From: Porphyromonas sp.
Lineage (GTDB): Bacteria > Bacteroidota > Bacteroidia > Bacteroidales > Porphyromonadaceae
Reading direction: 5' to 3'
Length of the DNA stretch: 64,000 bases
Assembly: GCA_022772085.1 (NCBI GenBank)
Contig: JALFBN010000007.1
Coordinates: forward strand, 62,001-126,000
Made by a program: the position numbers and the translations under genes
Shown here: positions 24,641-33,528 of the stretch, in pieces
Numbering within the stretch: position 1 is the stretch's first letter
Layout: the number at the start of each line of letters is the position of its first letter
Notes under the pieces: generated by a model
The model's database searches: none
Seen by the model: the letters and a program-made list of their open reading frames with translations, nothing else
Told to the model about the DNA's origin: nothing

Positions 24641-26836
24641 ATGAAAAGCGTAAAACAGTTAAGGTTCCTGATCCCGGCTTTTGCTGCAATGTTACTCGCA
24701 ACCTCTTGTGCCGATCAGAGAAAAGAAGACCTTTCCCCCACAGTGGGTGAAACAGGCTCTGCGGACGTTTATGTAGATCCTGCAGAGGCTACACAAATTG
24801 CTGAACAGTTTATTCAAGAAAATGAAAATCTTTCAGCACTTCGTGCTTCCGGTCCCCTTTCACTAAACTTGGTATTTACAGATCAAGGTACCGATCTTAG
24901 GGCTGATGATGGTAAACACCCCCACTATTACATCTTCAATATCGATACAGTAGGTTTTGTCATTGTATCAGGTAGTGAAGCTTCCTATCCTGTGTTGGCC
25001 TACTCCAATGAGGGTACTTTCCAAAAAGAGGTAATTCCTGTGAATATGCAGGATGTTTTGAGCGACTACACTAAGGAAATCGATTATGCTTGGAAAAATG
25101 TACCTGTAACCGATGAGGTTAAGCAAATGCGTCAGGCTGCTTTGCATGGCAGTCTGGAGGAGCTACGTGCCGACCGTCAGGTAGGTCCGCTACTCGGTTC
25201 TATTCGTTGGAATCAAACTCCCTATTATAACCAGTTCTGCCCGGTAGGATGCCCTGTGGGGTGTGTCGCTACAGCCACATGTCAGATTATGCGCTATTGG
25301 GAATATCCCGATCGTGGCCGTGGAACGCACACTTCCACTTCTGATGGACGGTATGCCGATTACGATCATGCACTTAATTGGGAGAATATGCCCAAAGCTC
25401 CTTTGCGTAACTATAATCGCGAGGTTGCTCAATTCTGTTACGATGTTGCTATTGGGGTTAACATGCAGTTTGGTCGCAATGGTAGCGGTGCTTGGCAGAG
25501 TGATGTTCCTCGCTTGCTCAAGGAAAACTATAACTACGATCGAACCGCTCGCTATGTAGATAAGTCCAACTATACGACCGCACAGTGGAAGGCTCTCCTC
25601 CGTGCTGAATTGGACGCTAATCGTCCTATCCAATATGCCGGTTATGGTAATGGTGGTGGTCACTCGTTTGTGTGCGATGGTTATAACACCAATGGCTACT
25701 TCCACTTCAATTGGGGATGGGGTGGCTCCTCCGATGGCTGGTTCCTTCTTACTGCAATGAATCCTGGTAGTCTCGGTGCCGGTGGCGGAACCGGAGGTTT
25801 TAACAGAGGTCACAATATAGTAATCGGTATTCAGCCTCCAGGTGGTGTGCACCCTGATCCTGTTGATCCTGATCCTATTGTGGATGAGCAAGGTTATCCT
25901 AAAAGCTCAGGCAAGTACTTCCGTGCCACTTATATTCGCAATGTGAGATTGGCGAACGTTAACAGTACAACCGGAGGTAATGGATACCGCCTTTTCTCTA
26001 ATCCTAAGGTTGTTTTGACTCCGGGCAAGCAATACTCGCTTTCACTCACCCCTGGGTTCTCTGCAGAGGCTTATCCTGAATATTGGGCTGTGTGGATTGA
26101 CTTTAACGGGGATAAGAAATTCTCGGATGATGAGTACGTAGCTTATGGAACAACCAATAGTAGTACTCCATTGGTTAAGACCATAACAATACCTAATTGC
26201 GACAAATGTGTGGGCGAAACTCGCATGCGTGTGAGCATGAAGTGGGGTAGCTATCCTAAGAGTGGTGAAGCTTTCGAGCATGGTGAAGTTGAAGATTATG
26301 TAGTTTTGATCCAAAAGACATCTCCAACTCCAAATCCTACCCCGGACCCCAATCCCGAACCGGACCCTCAACCCAATCCCGTTGATCCCGATCCCACGAC
26401 TTATCCGGAGTCTTATGGTCGCTCTACTGCCTATACCTACATTAAGCATGTAGAAGTTGGTGATATGCAAAACATCTCTTCTGCAAAATCGAAAGGCTAT
26501 GCAGATTATAGCAAGGATAGCAACCTATATGTTGTTATTGATAAAGCTTCATGGCCACGGGTAACCCTTCATACTGGCTATAATACCAATACAACTTATT
26601 GGTGCTACTGGCGTATTTGGATTGATATGAATAGGGATGGTAAGTTCTCTTCCAACGAAAAAGTGCTTGAAACTCGCAGCTTCAATTCCGTATTCTCATC
26701 ACTTCGTATTCCTGCAACGTTAGATCGTGGGAGCTATCGTATGCGCGTAAGTATGTCGTCCGATGGTGCTTATCCTGAATCTAACGCCGTGTTCAATAAC
26801 GGTGAGGTAGAAGACTATACATTGGTTGTTCGTTAA
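24641..26836 (+). CDS. C10 (streptopain/SpeB-like) cysteine peptidase lipoprotein with two GEVED domains
   Basis: A 731-residue protein: lipoprotein signal (LLATSC, Cys about residue 23), then a pro-region (about 45-155) resembling the inhibitory C10 propeptide. The papain-like catalytic domain has nucleophile Cys208 in GCVATATCQIMRYW and His341 in GGGHSFVCDGY, followed by HFNWGWGGSSDGWF. After a Pro/Asp linker come two GEVED domains, each with a WIDxNxDxxFSxxE segment (WIDFNGDKKFSDDE, WIDMNRDGKFSSNE) and ending GEVEDY, joined by a PNPTPDPNPEPDPQPNP linker. Relatives include SpeB, interpain and PrtT. It is probably surface-anchored and self-activating. No T9SS tail is seen. Confidence 0.92.
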   Translation: MKSVKQLRFLIPAFAAMLLATSCADQRKEDLSPTVGETGSADVYVDPAEATQIAEQFIQENENLSALRASGPLSLNLVFTDQGTDLRADDGKHPHYYIFNIDTVGFVIVSGSEASYPVLAYSNEGTFQKEVIPVNMQDVLSDYTKEIDYAWKNVPVTDEVKQMRQAALHGSLEELRADRQVGPLLGSIRWNQTPYYNQFCPVGCPVGCVATATCQIMRYWEYPDRGRGTHTSTSDGRYADYDHALNWENMPKAPLRNYNREVAQFCYDVAIGVNMQFGRNGSGAWQSDVPRLLKENYNYDRTARYVDKSNYTTAQWKALLRAELDANRPIQYAGYGNGGGHSFVCDGYNTNGYFHFNWGWGGSSDGWFLLTAMNPGSLGAGGGTGGFNRGHNIVIGIQPPGGVHPDPVDPDPIVDEQGYPKSSGKYFRATYIRNVRLANVNSTTGGNGYRLFSNPKVVLTPGKQYSLSLTPGFSAEAYPEYWAVWIDFNGDKKFSDDEYVAYGTTNSSTPLVKTITIPNCDKCVGETRMRVSMKWGSYPKSGEAFEHGEVEDYVVLIQKTSPTPNPTPDPNPEPDPQPNPVDPDPTTYPESYGRSTAYTYIKHVEVGDMQNISSAKSKGYADYSKDSNLYVVIDKASWPRVTLHTGYNTNTTYWCYWRIWIDMNRDGKFSSNEKVLETRSFNSVFSSLRIPATLDRGSYRMRVSMSSDGAYPESNAVFNNGEVEDYTLVVR

Positions 26837-26874
26837 TCAATTCAAGGAGCTAACCTTTGATTTGATGGGGAGTG

Positions 26875-26923
26875 CCCTCCTTGACTTTAAGAAGAAGTCG
26901 AGGAGGGTATTCTCTTTTGTTTG
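26875..26923 (+). terminator. Rho-independent terminator after the C10 peptidase
   Basis: CCCTCCTTGACTT (26875-26887) pairs with AAGTCGAGGAGGG (26895-26907), 13 bp with one wobble, followed by the T-rich tract TATTCTCTTTTGTTTG. Confidence 0.88.
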
Positions 26924-26967
26924 AGAGAAAGAGGAGTCTCTTCGCTCTTTAATAGCAGATACTTTTG

Positions 26968-26975
26968 TATCTTTG
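26968..26975 (+). promoter_or_regulatory. -7 promoter element for tRNA-Ser
   Basis: TATCTTTG at 26968-26975 matches TAnnTTTG, 26 bases before the tRNA. The -33 region holds only a weak CTTTA. Confidence 0.5.
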
Positions 26976-27001
26976 CCTAGTCGTTCTACGATCCCGATGT
27001 T

Positions 27002-27089
27002 GGAGAGATGCCAGAGTGACCGATTGGGCCGGACTCGAAATCCGGTGAACGGCTTGTCCGTTCCGAGGGTTTGAATCCCTCTCTCTCCG
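27002..27089 (+). tRNA. tRNA-Ser(CGA)
   Basis: Acceptor stem GGAGAGA/TCTCTCC (27002-27008/27082-27088) with discriminator G at 27089, anticodon stem CCGGA/TCCGG around loop CTCGAAA (anticodon CGA), a long variable arm, and T arm GAGGG-TTTGAAT-CCCTC. The length of 88 bases and the variable arm are typical of serine tRNAs. No CCA is encoded. Confidence 0.95.
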
Positions 27090-27260
27090 CGATGCATTAC
27101 ACTTTCTATTGGAAGTGTACCCGTTTTCCCTTTCGAGCGGAGGAAGTATCTTCGCAGATGGAGGTGGAATGCAGGTTGAGGGATCCGGGAGACTGATGAT
27201 TCCGGATTGTTGGGGTCCCTTTAGGGAGAATGACAAGAACCCTTTAAGGGTAGATGCGCA
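27090..27260. other. Spacer between tRNA-Ser and the polysaccharide cassette
   Basis: No gene is seen. It holds two short palindromes: TCCCTTTAGGGA near 27217-27228 and ACCCTTTAAGGGT near 27239-27251, the latter just before the start of the next gene. Their role, if any, is unknown. Confidence 0.4.
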
Positions 27261-28538
27261 ATGGATGTAAGCAGAATAAAGATCGTCATTATCGGATTGG
27301 AGTATGCAGGTCTCTCTTCAGTTCGTCTATCCGCTACTCAATACTTCACTATAGGATTATATCAGAATGCCTTGAGAGTGGCTGCCTTGCAAAAGAAGCA
27401 AGAAGCTATAACCGCATGGGAAAAGAAAATGCAATCTCTGCTATTCGTTCCCTCTTCCCCCCTATACACTATCCATATAGAAGAGATTAGGGATTACAAC
27501 GTCCACATTGTAGCAGTACCCGCCCCTGTAGATAGGGACAATCGCCCCGACCTTATTCCCCTCATAGAGGCAAGCCGAACCGTTGGCAGGGGTATTACCG
27601 CCGGCAATGTGGTGATATATGAATCCCCCGTTCACCCTGGGGCACCCGAAGAAGAATGCCTGCCCGTAGTGGAGCAGGTATCGGGGTTACAGCTCAATCA
27701 AAACTTCTATGCGGGCTACTCCCCCGAACGTATTAACTCAGGAGACAAAGAGCACACTGTAGAAAAGATAACTAAAGTAATCTCAGGCTCTACCCCCGAG
27801 GCTGCCGAGTTTATTGATACCCTATACAATAGTGTACTCAAAAATGGCACCTACAAAGCCCCCTGCGTAAAGGTAGTAGAGGCAGCCAAGATTGTGGAGA
27901 ATGCACAGAAGGATGTCAATATCGCCTTTATGAACGAGATGGCTAAGACTTTCGATGCTATGGGCATTGACACCCATCAAGTACTAGCAGCAGCCACCAA
28001 ATGGAACTTCCTTCCCTTCCATCCTGGGCTTGTAGGGGGGCATTGCATTGGCGTAGATAGCTACTACCTCATAGAGAAAGCCCAGAGACACGGCTACCAG
28101 CCTCGCTTACTGATGGAGGCTAGAGCCGTCAATAACTCGATGGGAGAATACTATGCTACAGAGCTCATCCGCCAAATGATCTTAGCTGGGATCTCGGTAA
28201 AAGATGCTCGTATTTTGATTTTAGGATTCGCCTTCAAACCCAATTGTGCCGACTTCCGCAACACCAAGGTAGTGGATATATACAATACACTAAACACGTA
28301 CAACGTAGCACAAATAGTTGTGTGCGATCCTTTTGTATCCCGAGAAGAAGTCTATGCGATGTATGGCATTGAGGTAGAAAACTCTCTCCCCAGCTCCCTC
28401 GAGGAGTACGATGTAGTTTTCCTCGCTGTTGCCCATACTCCTTTCCTTCAGATGGAGGGACACGATCGCTTTTACACCCCCTTTGAGAAAACAACTCTTG
28501 GGGACAAAAAACTCTCTTCAACGACTATTTATGCTTGA
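27261..28538 (+). CDS. Nucleotide-sugar dehydrogenase (TviB/WbpO type) with degenerate N-terminus
   Basis: A 425-residue member of the UDP-glucose/GDP-mannose dehydrogenase family. From about residue 120 it matches the UDP-N-acetylhexosamine dehydrogenase branch well: YSPERINSGDKEHT, KVVEAAKIVENAQKDVNIAF, the catalytic Cys262 in GGHCIGVDSYYL, and AFKPNCADFRNTKV. The NAD-binding start is abnormal: the expected GxGYVGLP is GLEYAGLSS, and residues 20-75 hardly match the family. The C-terminus also ends atypically. It may be inactive or evolving. It opens the polysaccharide cassette after tRNA-Ser, and its 3' end overlaps the next gene by eight bases. Confidence 0.75.
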   Translation: MDVSRIKIVIIGLEYAGLSSVRLSATQYFTIGLYQNALRVAALQKKQEAITAWEKKMQSLLFVPSSPLYTIHIEEIRDYNVHIVAVPAPVDRDNRPDLIPLIEASRTVGRGITAGNVVIYESPVHPGAPEEECLPVVEQVSGLQLNQNFYAGYSPERINSGDKEHTVEKITKVISGSTPEAAEFIDTLYNSVLKNGTYKAPCVKVVEAAKIVENAQKDVNIAFMNEMAKTFDAMGIDTHQVLAAATKWNFLPFHPGLVGGHCIGVDSYYLIEKAQRHGYQPRLLMEARAVNNSMGEYYATELIRQMILAGISVKDARILILGFAFKPNCADFRNTKVVDIYNTLNTYNVAQIVVCDPFVSREEVYAMYGIEVENSLPSSLEEYDVVFLAVAHTPFLQMEGHDRFYTPFEKTTLGDKKLSSTTIYA

Positions 28539-29556
28539 ACAAAGCTATTATATCTTTCTCATCATGATACTCATTATCATGATGTTGATACCTACCAATA
28601 AAGACAAGACCTTCGTAGAGAAGGGTACTTTATATCTCTTACTTGTTGGACTATCTATCGTAGTACGATCAAATCCTCACAGCGATATCCCAGTATACAT
28701 CAACTCTTTCTCAATATCCATTTCGGATTTGGTAAACACGCCCTACTATCTAAAGGAAGGTTTATTCTGGATTCCATCTGCCGTTTTACACCAATATATA
28801 TTCAAGAGTGAATTCCTCGTATTGCTGTTTTGGGATTGTATAACCTTTGCCCTTCTGCTCAAGATCTGTAAAAATGCAAAGCTTTCTTACTCCTTTGTAT
28901 TTATCTACTTGCTTTCTTTCATGGGGGTATTAACCTTCCAAAATATCTACCGGCAATACATTGCCACAATACTCTTTTTGTATGCACTAACTCTTTCTAA
29001 AGGGAAATTCCTATCTCCATATATCTATTTAGGAGTTGCAATACTCATCCACTCTTCTATCATACTCCTATCTCCCATGTTCATTCTCTATCGTAGAAAA
29101 AAATTAATCCATTCCCTACTTTTTATTCTACTTATGGGCATGGGATTTATACTACTCCTTTGGGTTATAAAGTCAGACTACGACTATAATACAGGACTAA
29201 ATCTCAATATAATCTACCTTGTCTCCATCCTCTTTATGAACTCTTTTCTGGGAATACTTATCCTCAGTATGAAAGAAAGTATGAGAGAAATTCGCTTCGT
29301 CTTGCAACCTTTGATATATCTTTCTATTTTGGTGGTCATCGCCTTTATCGGTCTGGGAGGGTCTCTTTTCTTTGAGCGCGTTTCCATCTTATTACTTCAA
29401 GTCCTCGTATTTTTATTCTTAGATTGTATTCGCAACCTTCCAAGGGTACACTGTGGCATTTTTCGATTCTTTTTTGCACTAGCTTTTATACTTCCGACCT
29501 TTTTCTTTGACAGCACCTTTGCCATGCTACAAAACGCGGCTTGGTTAAACGAATAA
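28531..29556 (+). CDS. EpsG/Wzy-like polysaccharide polymerase
   Basis: A 341-residue protein with about nine to ten hydrophobic membrane segments. The start is ATG 28531 (MLEQSYYIFLIMILIIMM); the frame continues upstream but that part shadows the dehydrogenase. EpsG-type motifs appear: VVRSNPHSDIPVYINSF near residue 50 (R...D...Y pattern) and FQNIYRQYIATILF near residue 145. Such proteins polymerise undecaprenol-linked repeat units at the periplasmic face. Codon use is visibly A+T-rich compared with the left part of the window. It is followed 11 bases later by the flippase, its expected partner. Confidence 0.78.
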   Translation: MLEQSYYIFLIMILIIMMLIPTNKDKTFVEKGTLYLLLVGLSIVVRSNPHSDIPVYINSFSISISDLVNTPYYLKEGLFWIPSAVLHQYIFKSEFLVLLFWDCITFALLLKICKNAKLSYSFVFIYLLSFMGVLTFQNIYRQYIATILFLYALTLSKGKFLSPYIYLGVAILIHSSIILLSPMFILYRRKKLIHSLLFILLMGMGFILLLWVIKSDYDYNTGLNLNIIYLVSILFMNSFLGILILSMKESMREIRFVLQPLIYLSILVVIAFIGLGGSLFFERVSILLLQVLVFLFLDCIRNLPRVHCGIFRFFFALAFILPTFFFDSTFAMLQNAAWLNE

Positions 29557-29567
29557 CCTTGTAAGAT

Positions 29568-30848
29568 ATGCTTATAAAGTGGAGAGTCTCCTCTGATCTA
29601 AGAAAAGACATTCTTTGGACTTTTTCATCTCAGATCCTTATTATGCTTGTGGTCCTTTTAGTCAATAAGCTAGTAAGTGTCCATCTTGGCGTTGAAGGAT
29701 TTGCCCTATATAGTATTGCAAAAAAAAGTAGCACTGTATTAGTGTCCATACTGGCGTGGGGAATGACAATTGCTCTCCCAAGGTATCTTTCAAAATATAG
29801 AGTATCAGAAGATAAGAGATACTTTACTCTCTTTCCTATGTCTCTACTCCTTCTCTTCTTTTTCTCTATTGTATTGCTCCTAGCTAGTGTACTATTCTCA
29901 ACCTCGATGAGAGAGTGGGTATTGGGAGGACTTGGAGATAATGAACTTCTATTTATTATCCTATTTTATTCCATTGGATCTGCTCTAAACGATCTTACGG
30001 TTGCTTATTTTAGGGGGAAAGGAATGTACAAAAGATCGAACATAGTACAGATCTGCACTCAAATTTCCCTCCTCATTGGAGCATTGTTTTTTCAAGACAC
30101 CTCTCCACTATTCCTTTCTTGGACAATTTTAATCCTGATCAATTGCCTCTCTTTTGCTACAAAATTCTTTTGGAGAGATATGCAAGAGTGCTCTAGACTA
30201 GGCGGGATTAAACCTCTCCTTGCTTCGAACAAACAACTTTTTTTCTACGGAACGCCCAGAATGCTCTCCGACTTAGTGTTCCAATCAACGAGCTTTGTAC
30301 CCTTACTTATTGTCCTAGCCAAGTTTGGTGAGATAGCTACAGGGCTTTTCTCTACAGCAATCACACTCCAATTGATGATAACCCCTCTATTTGCTTTTTC
30401 GGGGCAAATATTTTTACAACGGGTGAGTGAGATGGTTGAAAAAAAAGAGTTCAAAAAAATCCGTCGTCTCATCCGTTGGTCTATGATGGCTTTTTTATCC
30501 ATAGCTTCAGTAGGGTTTTTGAGCATTAGTATAGGAGCAGAGTTTTGGTTACAAATGCTATTTTCAAAAGAATTTATTCCAGCCACCTCTATCACCGTAA
30601 TAGTCTCTCTCTCCCTTATTCCCAGATCTATTTACCTACTTCTTAGGAATCCTCTAGATGCAATCTCATCCGTTCCATACAATCTTTTTAGTTTATTGCT
30701 ATGGTTTGCCCTATATGTATTACTTTTGTCCCATTCAAACACGATTGAAGCGAGTGCGTGGAGCTATACATTATCGTCTCTGTCACTTGCTATCACATCG
30801 CTAGTCTTTTGGAGAAGAGCACTGCACAGATTACAACGGAACAATTAG
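29568..30848 (+). CDS. Wzx-like oligosaccharide flippase
   Basis: A 426-residue membrane protein with about 12 hydrophobic segments in the MOP/PST flippase pattern (early ILIMLVVLLVNKLVSVHLGVEG with the following FALYSIAKKSS, later VGFLSISIGAEFWLQMLFS). It would flip the lipid-linked repeat unit across the inner membrane for polymerisation. Individual helices are hydrophobic and A+T-rich, and the sequence is typically variable. It lies between the EpsG-like polymerase and two acyltransferase-like genes, all same strand with short gaps, indicating an operon. Confidence 0.85.
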   Translation: MLIKWRVSSDLRKDILWTFSSQILIMLVVLLVNKLVSVHLGVEGFALYSIAKKSSTVLVSILAWGMTIALPRYLSKYRVSEDKRYFTLFPMSLLLLFFFSIVLLLASVLFSTSMREWVLGGLGDNELLFIILFYSIGSALNDLTVAYFRGKGMYKRSNIVQICTQISLLIGALFFQDTSPLFLSWTILILINCLSFATKFFWRDMQECSRLGGIKPLLASNKQLFFYGTPRMLSDLVFQSTSFVPLLIVLAKFGEIATGLFSTAITLQLMITPLFAFSGQIFLQRVSEMVEKKEFKKIRRLIRWSMMAFLSIASVGFLSISIGAEFWLQMLFSKEFIPATSITVIVSLSLIPRSIYLLLRNPLDAISSVPYNLFSLLLWFALYVLLLSHSNTIEASAWSYTLSSLSLAITSLVFWRRALHRLQRNN

Positions 30849-30855
30849 ACAACAA

Positions 30856-31674
30856 ATGAACAATAAGTTTCGCCTATATAAACGATGCGCTGAGTTTTAT
30901 GACGACCTCTACACAGGGGAGAAGCTATCGAAAAAACAACTTAATCGAATAAGAAAGGTCAAGAAAGCGCTTTTCGTCAAAAACATCTATAACTTCGACT
31001 GTCCCCAAGCAACGGACAACTGGTACATCATTAGAGATCGATATTACGACATCGAGGAGTACGAATCAAAAAACACACGCAAACAACTCAGAAAGTCTCT
31101 TTCTGTCTACGAATATAAACGAATAAACAAGCAAGAGATGCTCTCGAAAGGATATCAAGTGTACGTTGATAGCTCTACTCGATTTAAGAAAAAGGCAAAG
31201 GCATTCTTCTCCATGGATGAATACTACTCCTACATACAAAAAGGATTCGATGAAGGACGTGAATTTTGGGGAGGATATGATCGTGCGACTGGAGAGATGG
31301 CTATGTGGGAAGAAATCTATATCAAAGGGGATATGGTAGTAGAGAATAAAGAACGATTAAGCTACCGATTCACTAAGCACAATCCCACCTACGGACTCAA
31401 TCATGAAATAGCCAAACACTACTTGACAGAGCGTGGGTATAGGTATCTTAATGCAGGCTCTCGTTCTTTTGATGGACACTCTAACGTGCAGAATTTCCTT
31501 ATTGACAAGTTACAATTCAGAAGAGCCTATTGCCAAGTGCAACTCTACTTCCCTCAACCCTTGAGAAGTCTAATAATTCTAGGGTATCCCTTTTTGTGGC
31601 TATTACGCTTCTTCCCTTATCCTACTGTATCTTCAATCTTTAAAATGATATTAGCAACAAAATTATCCATATGA
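30856..31674 (+). CDS. Unrecognised protein with acyltransferase-like (GNAT/FemX) features
   Basis: A 272-residue, Lys/Arg/Tyr-rich soluble protein, with one hydrophobic segment near residues 237-255 (LRSLIILGYPFLWLLRFF). The stretch YIIRDRYYDIEEYESKNTRKQLRKS and the later GYRYLNAGSRSFDGHSNVQN and KLQFRRAYCQVQ resemble the fold of GNAT-type transferases acting on sugars or peptides, but I cannot name a family. It starts seven bases after the flippase and its stop overlaps the next GNAT gene (ATGA). A role in acylating the repeat unit is inferred from neighbours only. Confidence 0.5.
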   Translation: MNNKFRLYKRCAEFYDDLYTGEKLSKKQLNRIRKVKKALFVKNIYNFDCPQATDNWYIIRDRYYDIEEYESKNTRKQLRKSLSVYEYKRINKQEMLSKGYQVYVDSSTRFKKKAKAFFSMDEYYSYIQKGFDEGREFWGGYDRATGEMAMWEEIYIKGDMVVENKERLSYRFTKHNPTYGLNHEIAKHYLTERGYRYLNAGSRSFDGHSNVQNFLIDKLQFRRAYCQVQLYFPQPLRSLIILGYPFLWLLRFFPYPTVSSIFKMILATKLSI

Positions 31675-32198
31675 AACGATCTAATATTCATGGGACTCCC
31701 GAATATGTCTACGTCTTCGACCCTAAAACAGACTCACTACCGCCTCAACCTAAGGTAAAAAGAGAGAACATTTGTATAAGAAAATATCGAGCTCCTCTGA
31801 GAAGTCTTAATAACGCATATTGGCATATTGGATCTTTTGGAAGATACTTCAAGTGGAGTATCTATGACAAAACAACAAAACAAGAATTGACCTATGATCA
31901 CACCAGTTATGGGCTACCACATTTCCAATTTATACGAAAGTTAGGCGGAGGATATGTTGTTGGGCCTAGTGCTACTCTTCCTTCAGAAAGAGGACAAGGG
32001 CTACACTCTTACATACTGTGGAGTATTGTATCATTTTTAAGCCGGGAAAAGAAGAAGAAGAAGATCTTCGTATGGGTAGCAATGGATAACATTGCTAGTA
32101 TTAAGGGTATAGAGAAAGTAGGATTTCGCCGTGTTGGCTATCTAATAAAAATAGAACATGTATACAGGCTTTGCGACGAGCACGGCAAGCTATTGTAG
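31671..32198 (+). CDS. GNAT-family N-acetyltransferase, polysaccharide cassette
   Basis: A 175-residue protein whose C-terminal half fits the GNAT fold: the acetyl-CoA loop region ATLPSERGQGLHSYILWSI and the final NIASIKGIEKVGFRRVGYL. The N-terminal 70 residues show no recognised domain. It overlaps the upstream gene by four bases and may act with it. Transfer of an acetyl group to an amino sugar of the surface polysaccharide is the simplest inference; the true acceptor is unknown. Confidence 0.68.
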   Translation: MKRSNIHGTPEYVYVFDPKTDSLPPQPKVKRENICIRKYRAPLRSLNNAYWHIGSFGRYFKWSIYDKTTKQELTYDHTSYGLPHFQFIRKLGGGYVVGPSATLPSERGQGLHSYILWSIVSFLSREKKKKKIFVWVAMDNIASIKGIEKVGFRRVGYLIKIEHVYRLCDEHGKLL

Positions 32199-32210
32199 CA
32201 ATAGGTCATT

Positions 32211-33515
32211 GTGAATATAGCCATTATAGGAACCGGATATGTAGGCTTAGTGAGCGGAGCCTGCTTTGCAGAAATGGGTATCACCGTTTATTGCGTTGAT
32301 ACCAATGTGCAGAAAATAGAAGCACTCAAAGAGGGGATTATCCCCATCTACGAACCCAACTTAGATAGTCTCGTACTCAGGAATGTAGAAGCTGGGCGCC
32401 TACGTTTCTCTACGGATCTGCGAGAGATACTTGGGGAGGTAGCCATCGTTTTTACAGCCGTAGGCACCCCCCCCGACGAGGATGGCTCTGCCGATCTAAG
32501 TTATGTGCTTGAGGTAGCTCGCACCATAGGACGCAATATGCAAGAGTATAAACTCATTGTTACCAAGAGCACCGTACCTGTAGGTACGGCAGAAAAGGTG
32601 CGTACAACCATTGCTCACGAGCTAGCCACAAGAGGAGTCTCTATTGATTTTGATGTAGCCTCAAACCCCGAATTTCTGAAAGAGGGGAATGCTATAGACG
32701 ACTTTATGAAGCCCGATCGTGTAGTAGTAGGGGTAGACTCAGAGCGAGCCCAAGAGCTCATGACGCAGCTCTACAGACCTATGCTGCTCAATAACTTCCG
32801 TGTCCTTTTTATGGACATACCCTCCGCCGAAATGACCAAGTATGCCGCCAATGCCATGCTTGCCACGCGCATCAGTTTTATGAATGATATTGCCAACCTC
32901 TGTGAAAGAGTGGGAGCAGATGTATCTATGGTGCGCCAAGGTATCGGCTCCGACACCCGCATTGGCAACAAATTTCTCTACCCTGGCTGTGGCTATGGAG
33001 GCTCTTGCTTCCCCAAAGATGTAAAGGCTTTAATTGCCACAGCTCGCCAAAATGGCTACGAAATGCAGGTGCTAGAGGCGGTAGAGCGAGTAAACGAGAA
33101 ACAGAAAAACATCCTCTTTGAGAAACTCTCTCGCTACTACAATGGCGAGCTAAAAGGGCGAAAAATTGCCCTATGGGGCTTGGCATTCAAACCAGGTACC
33201 GACGATATGCGAGAAGCACCTGCGCTGGTGCTCATAGATTCTCTACTCGAGGCTGGATGTGAGGTTGTGGCATACGACCCTATTGCTAGGGCAGAGGCTG
33301 AGAGACGCCTAGGCAACAAAATCGCCTATGCGCAAGATGTTTATGAAACCGTTATTGATGCCGATGCCATTCTGCATGTTACGGAGTGGAAAGAGTACCG
33401 CATGCCCAACTGGGAAGTGATACGGAGAGCCATGCGCACGCCTCTTTTGATTGATGGGCGCAATGTATTTGAGCCTTCAGACCTCACGGGGTTCTCCTAC
33501 ATACGCATAGGCTAG
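32211..33515 (+). CDS. ugd: UDP-glucose 6-dehydrogenase, copy 1
   Basis: Oxidises UDP-glucose to UDP-glucuronate with two NAD. The 434-residue product starts at GTG 32211 with an intact Rossmann motif IAIIGTGYVGLVSGACFAEMG, then STVPVGT, NPEFLKEGNAI, AANAMLATRISFMND, the catalytic Cys266 in GYGGSCFPKDV, and ALWGLAFKPGTDDMREAP. A second copy lies at 44120-45424. By my gap-free reading about 55 of 434 residues differ (about 87% identity) and many synonymous codons differ, so the copies are not recent duplicates. It supplies glucuronic acid precursors for the cassette. Confidence 0.95.
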   Translation: MNIAIIGTGYVGLVSGACFAEMGITVYCVDTNVQKIEALKEGIIPIYEPNLDSLVLRNVEAGRLRFSTDLREILGEVAIVFTAVGTPPDEDGSADLSYVLEVARTIGRNMQEYKLIVTKSTVPVGTAEKVRTTIAHELATRGVSIDFDVASNPEFLKEGNAIDDFMKPDRVVVGVDSERAQELMTQLYRPMLLNNFRVLFMDIPSAEMTKYAANAMLATRISFMNDIANLCERVGADVSMVRQGIGSDTRIGNKFLYPGCGYGGSCFPKDVKALIATARQNGYEMQVLEAVERVNEKQKNILFEKLSRYYNGELKGRKIALWGLAFKPGTDDMREAPALVLIDSLLEAGCEVVAYDPIARAEAERRLGNKIAYAQDVYETVIDADAILHVTEWKEYRMPNWEVIRRAMRTPLLIDGRNVFEPSDLTGFSYIRIG

Positions 33516-33528
33516 ACCCTTTTATATT

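Noticed and set aside
27217-27251. Two short palindromes as operators
   Set aside because: Each has arms of only five or six bases, which is expected by chance; kept only as a note in the spacer entry.
27002-27261. tRNA-Ser as the attachment site of an integrated island
   Set aside because: No copy of the tRNA 3' end was seen downstream and there is no integrase in the window; the adjacent cassette may be foreign for other reasons.
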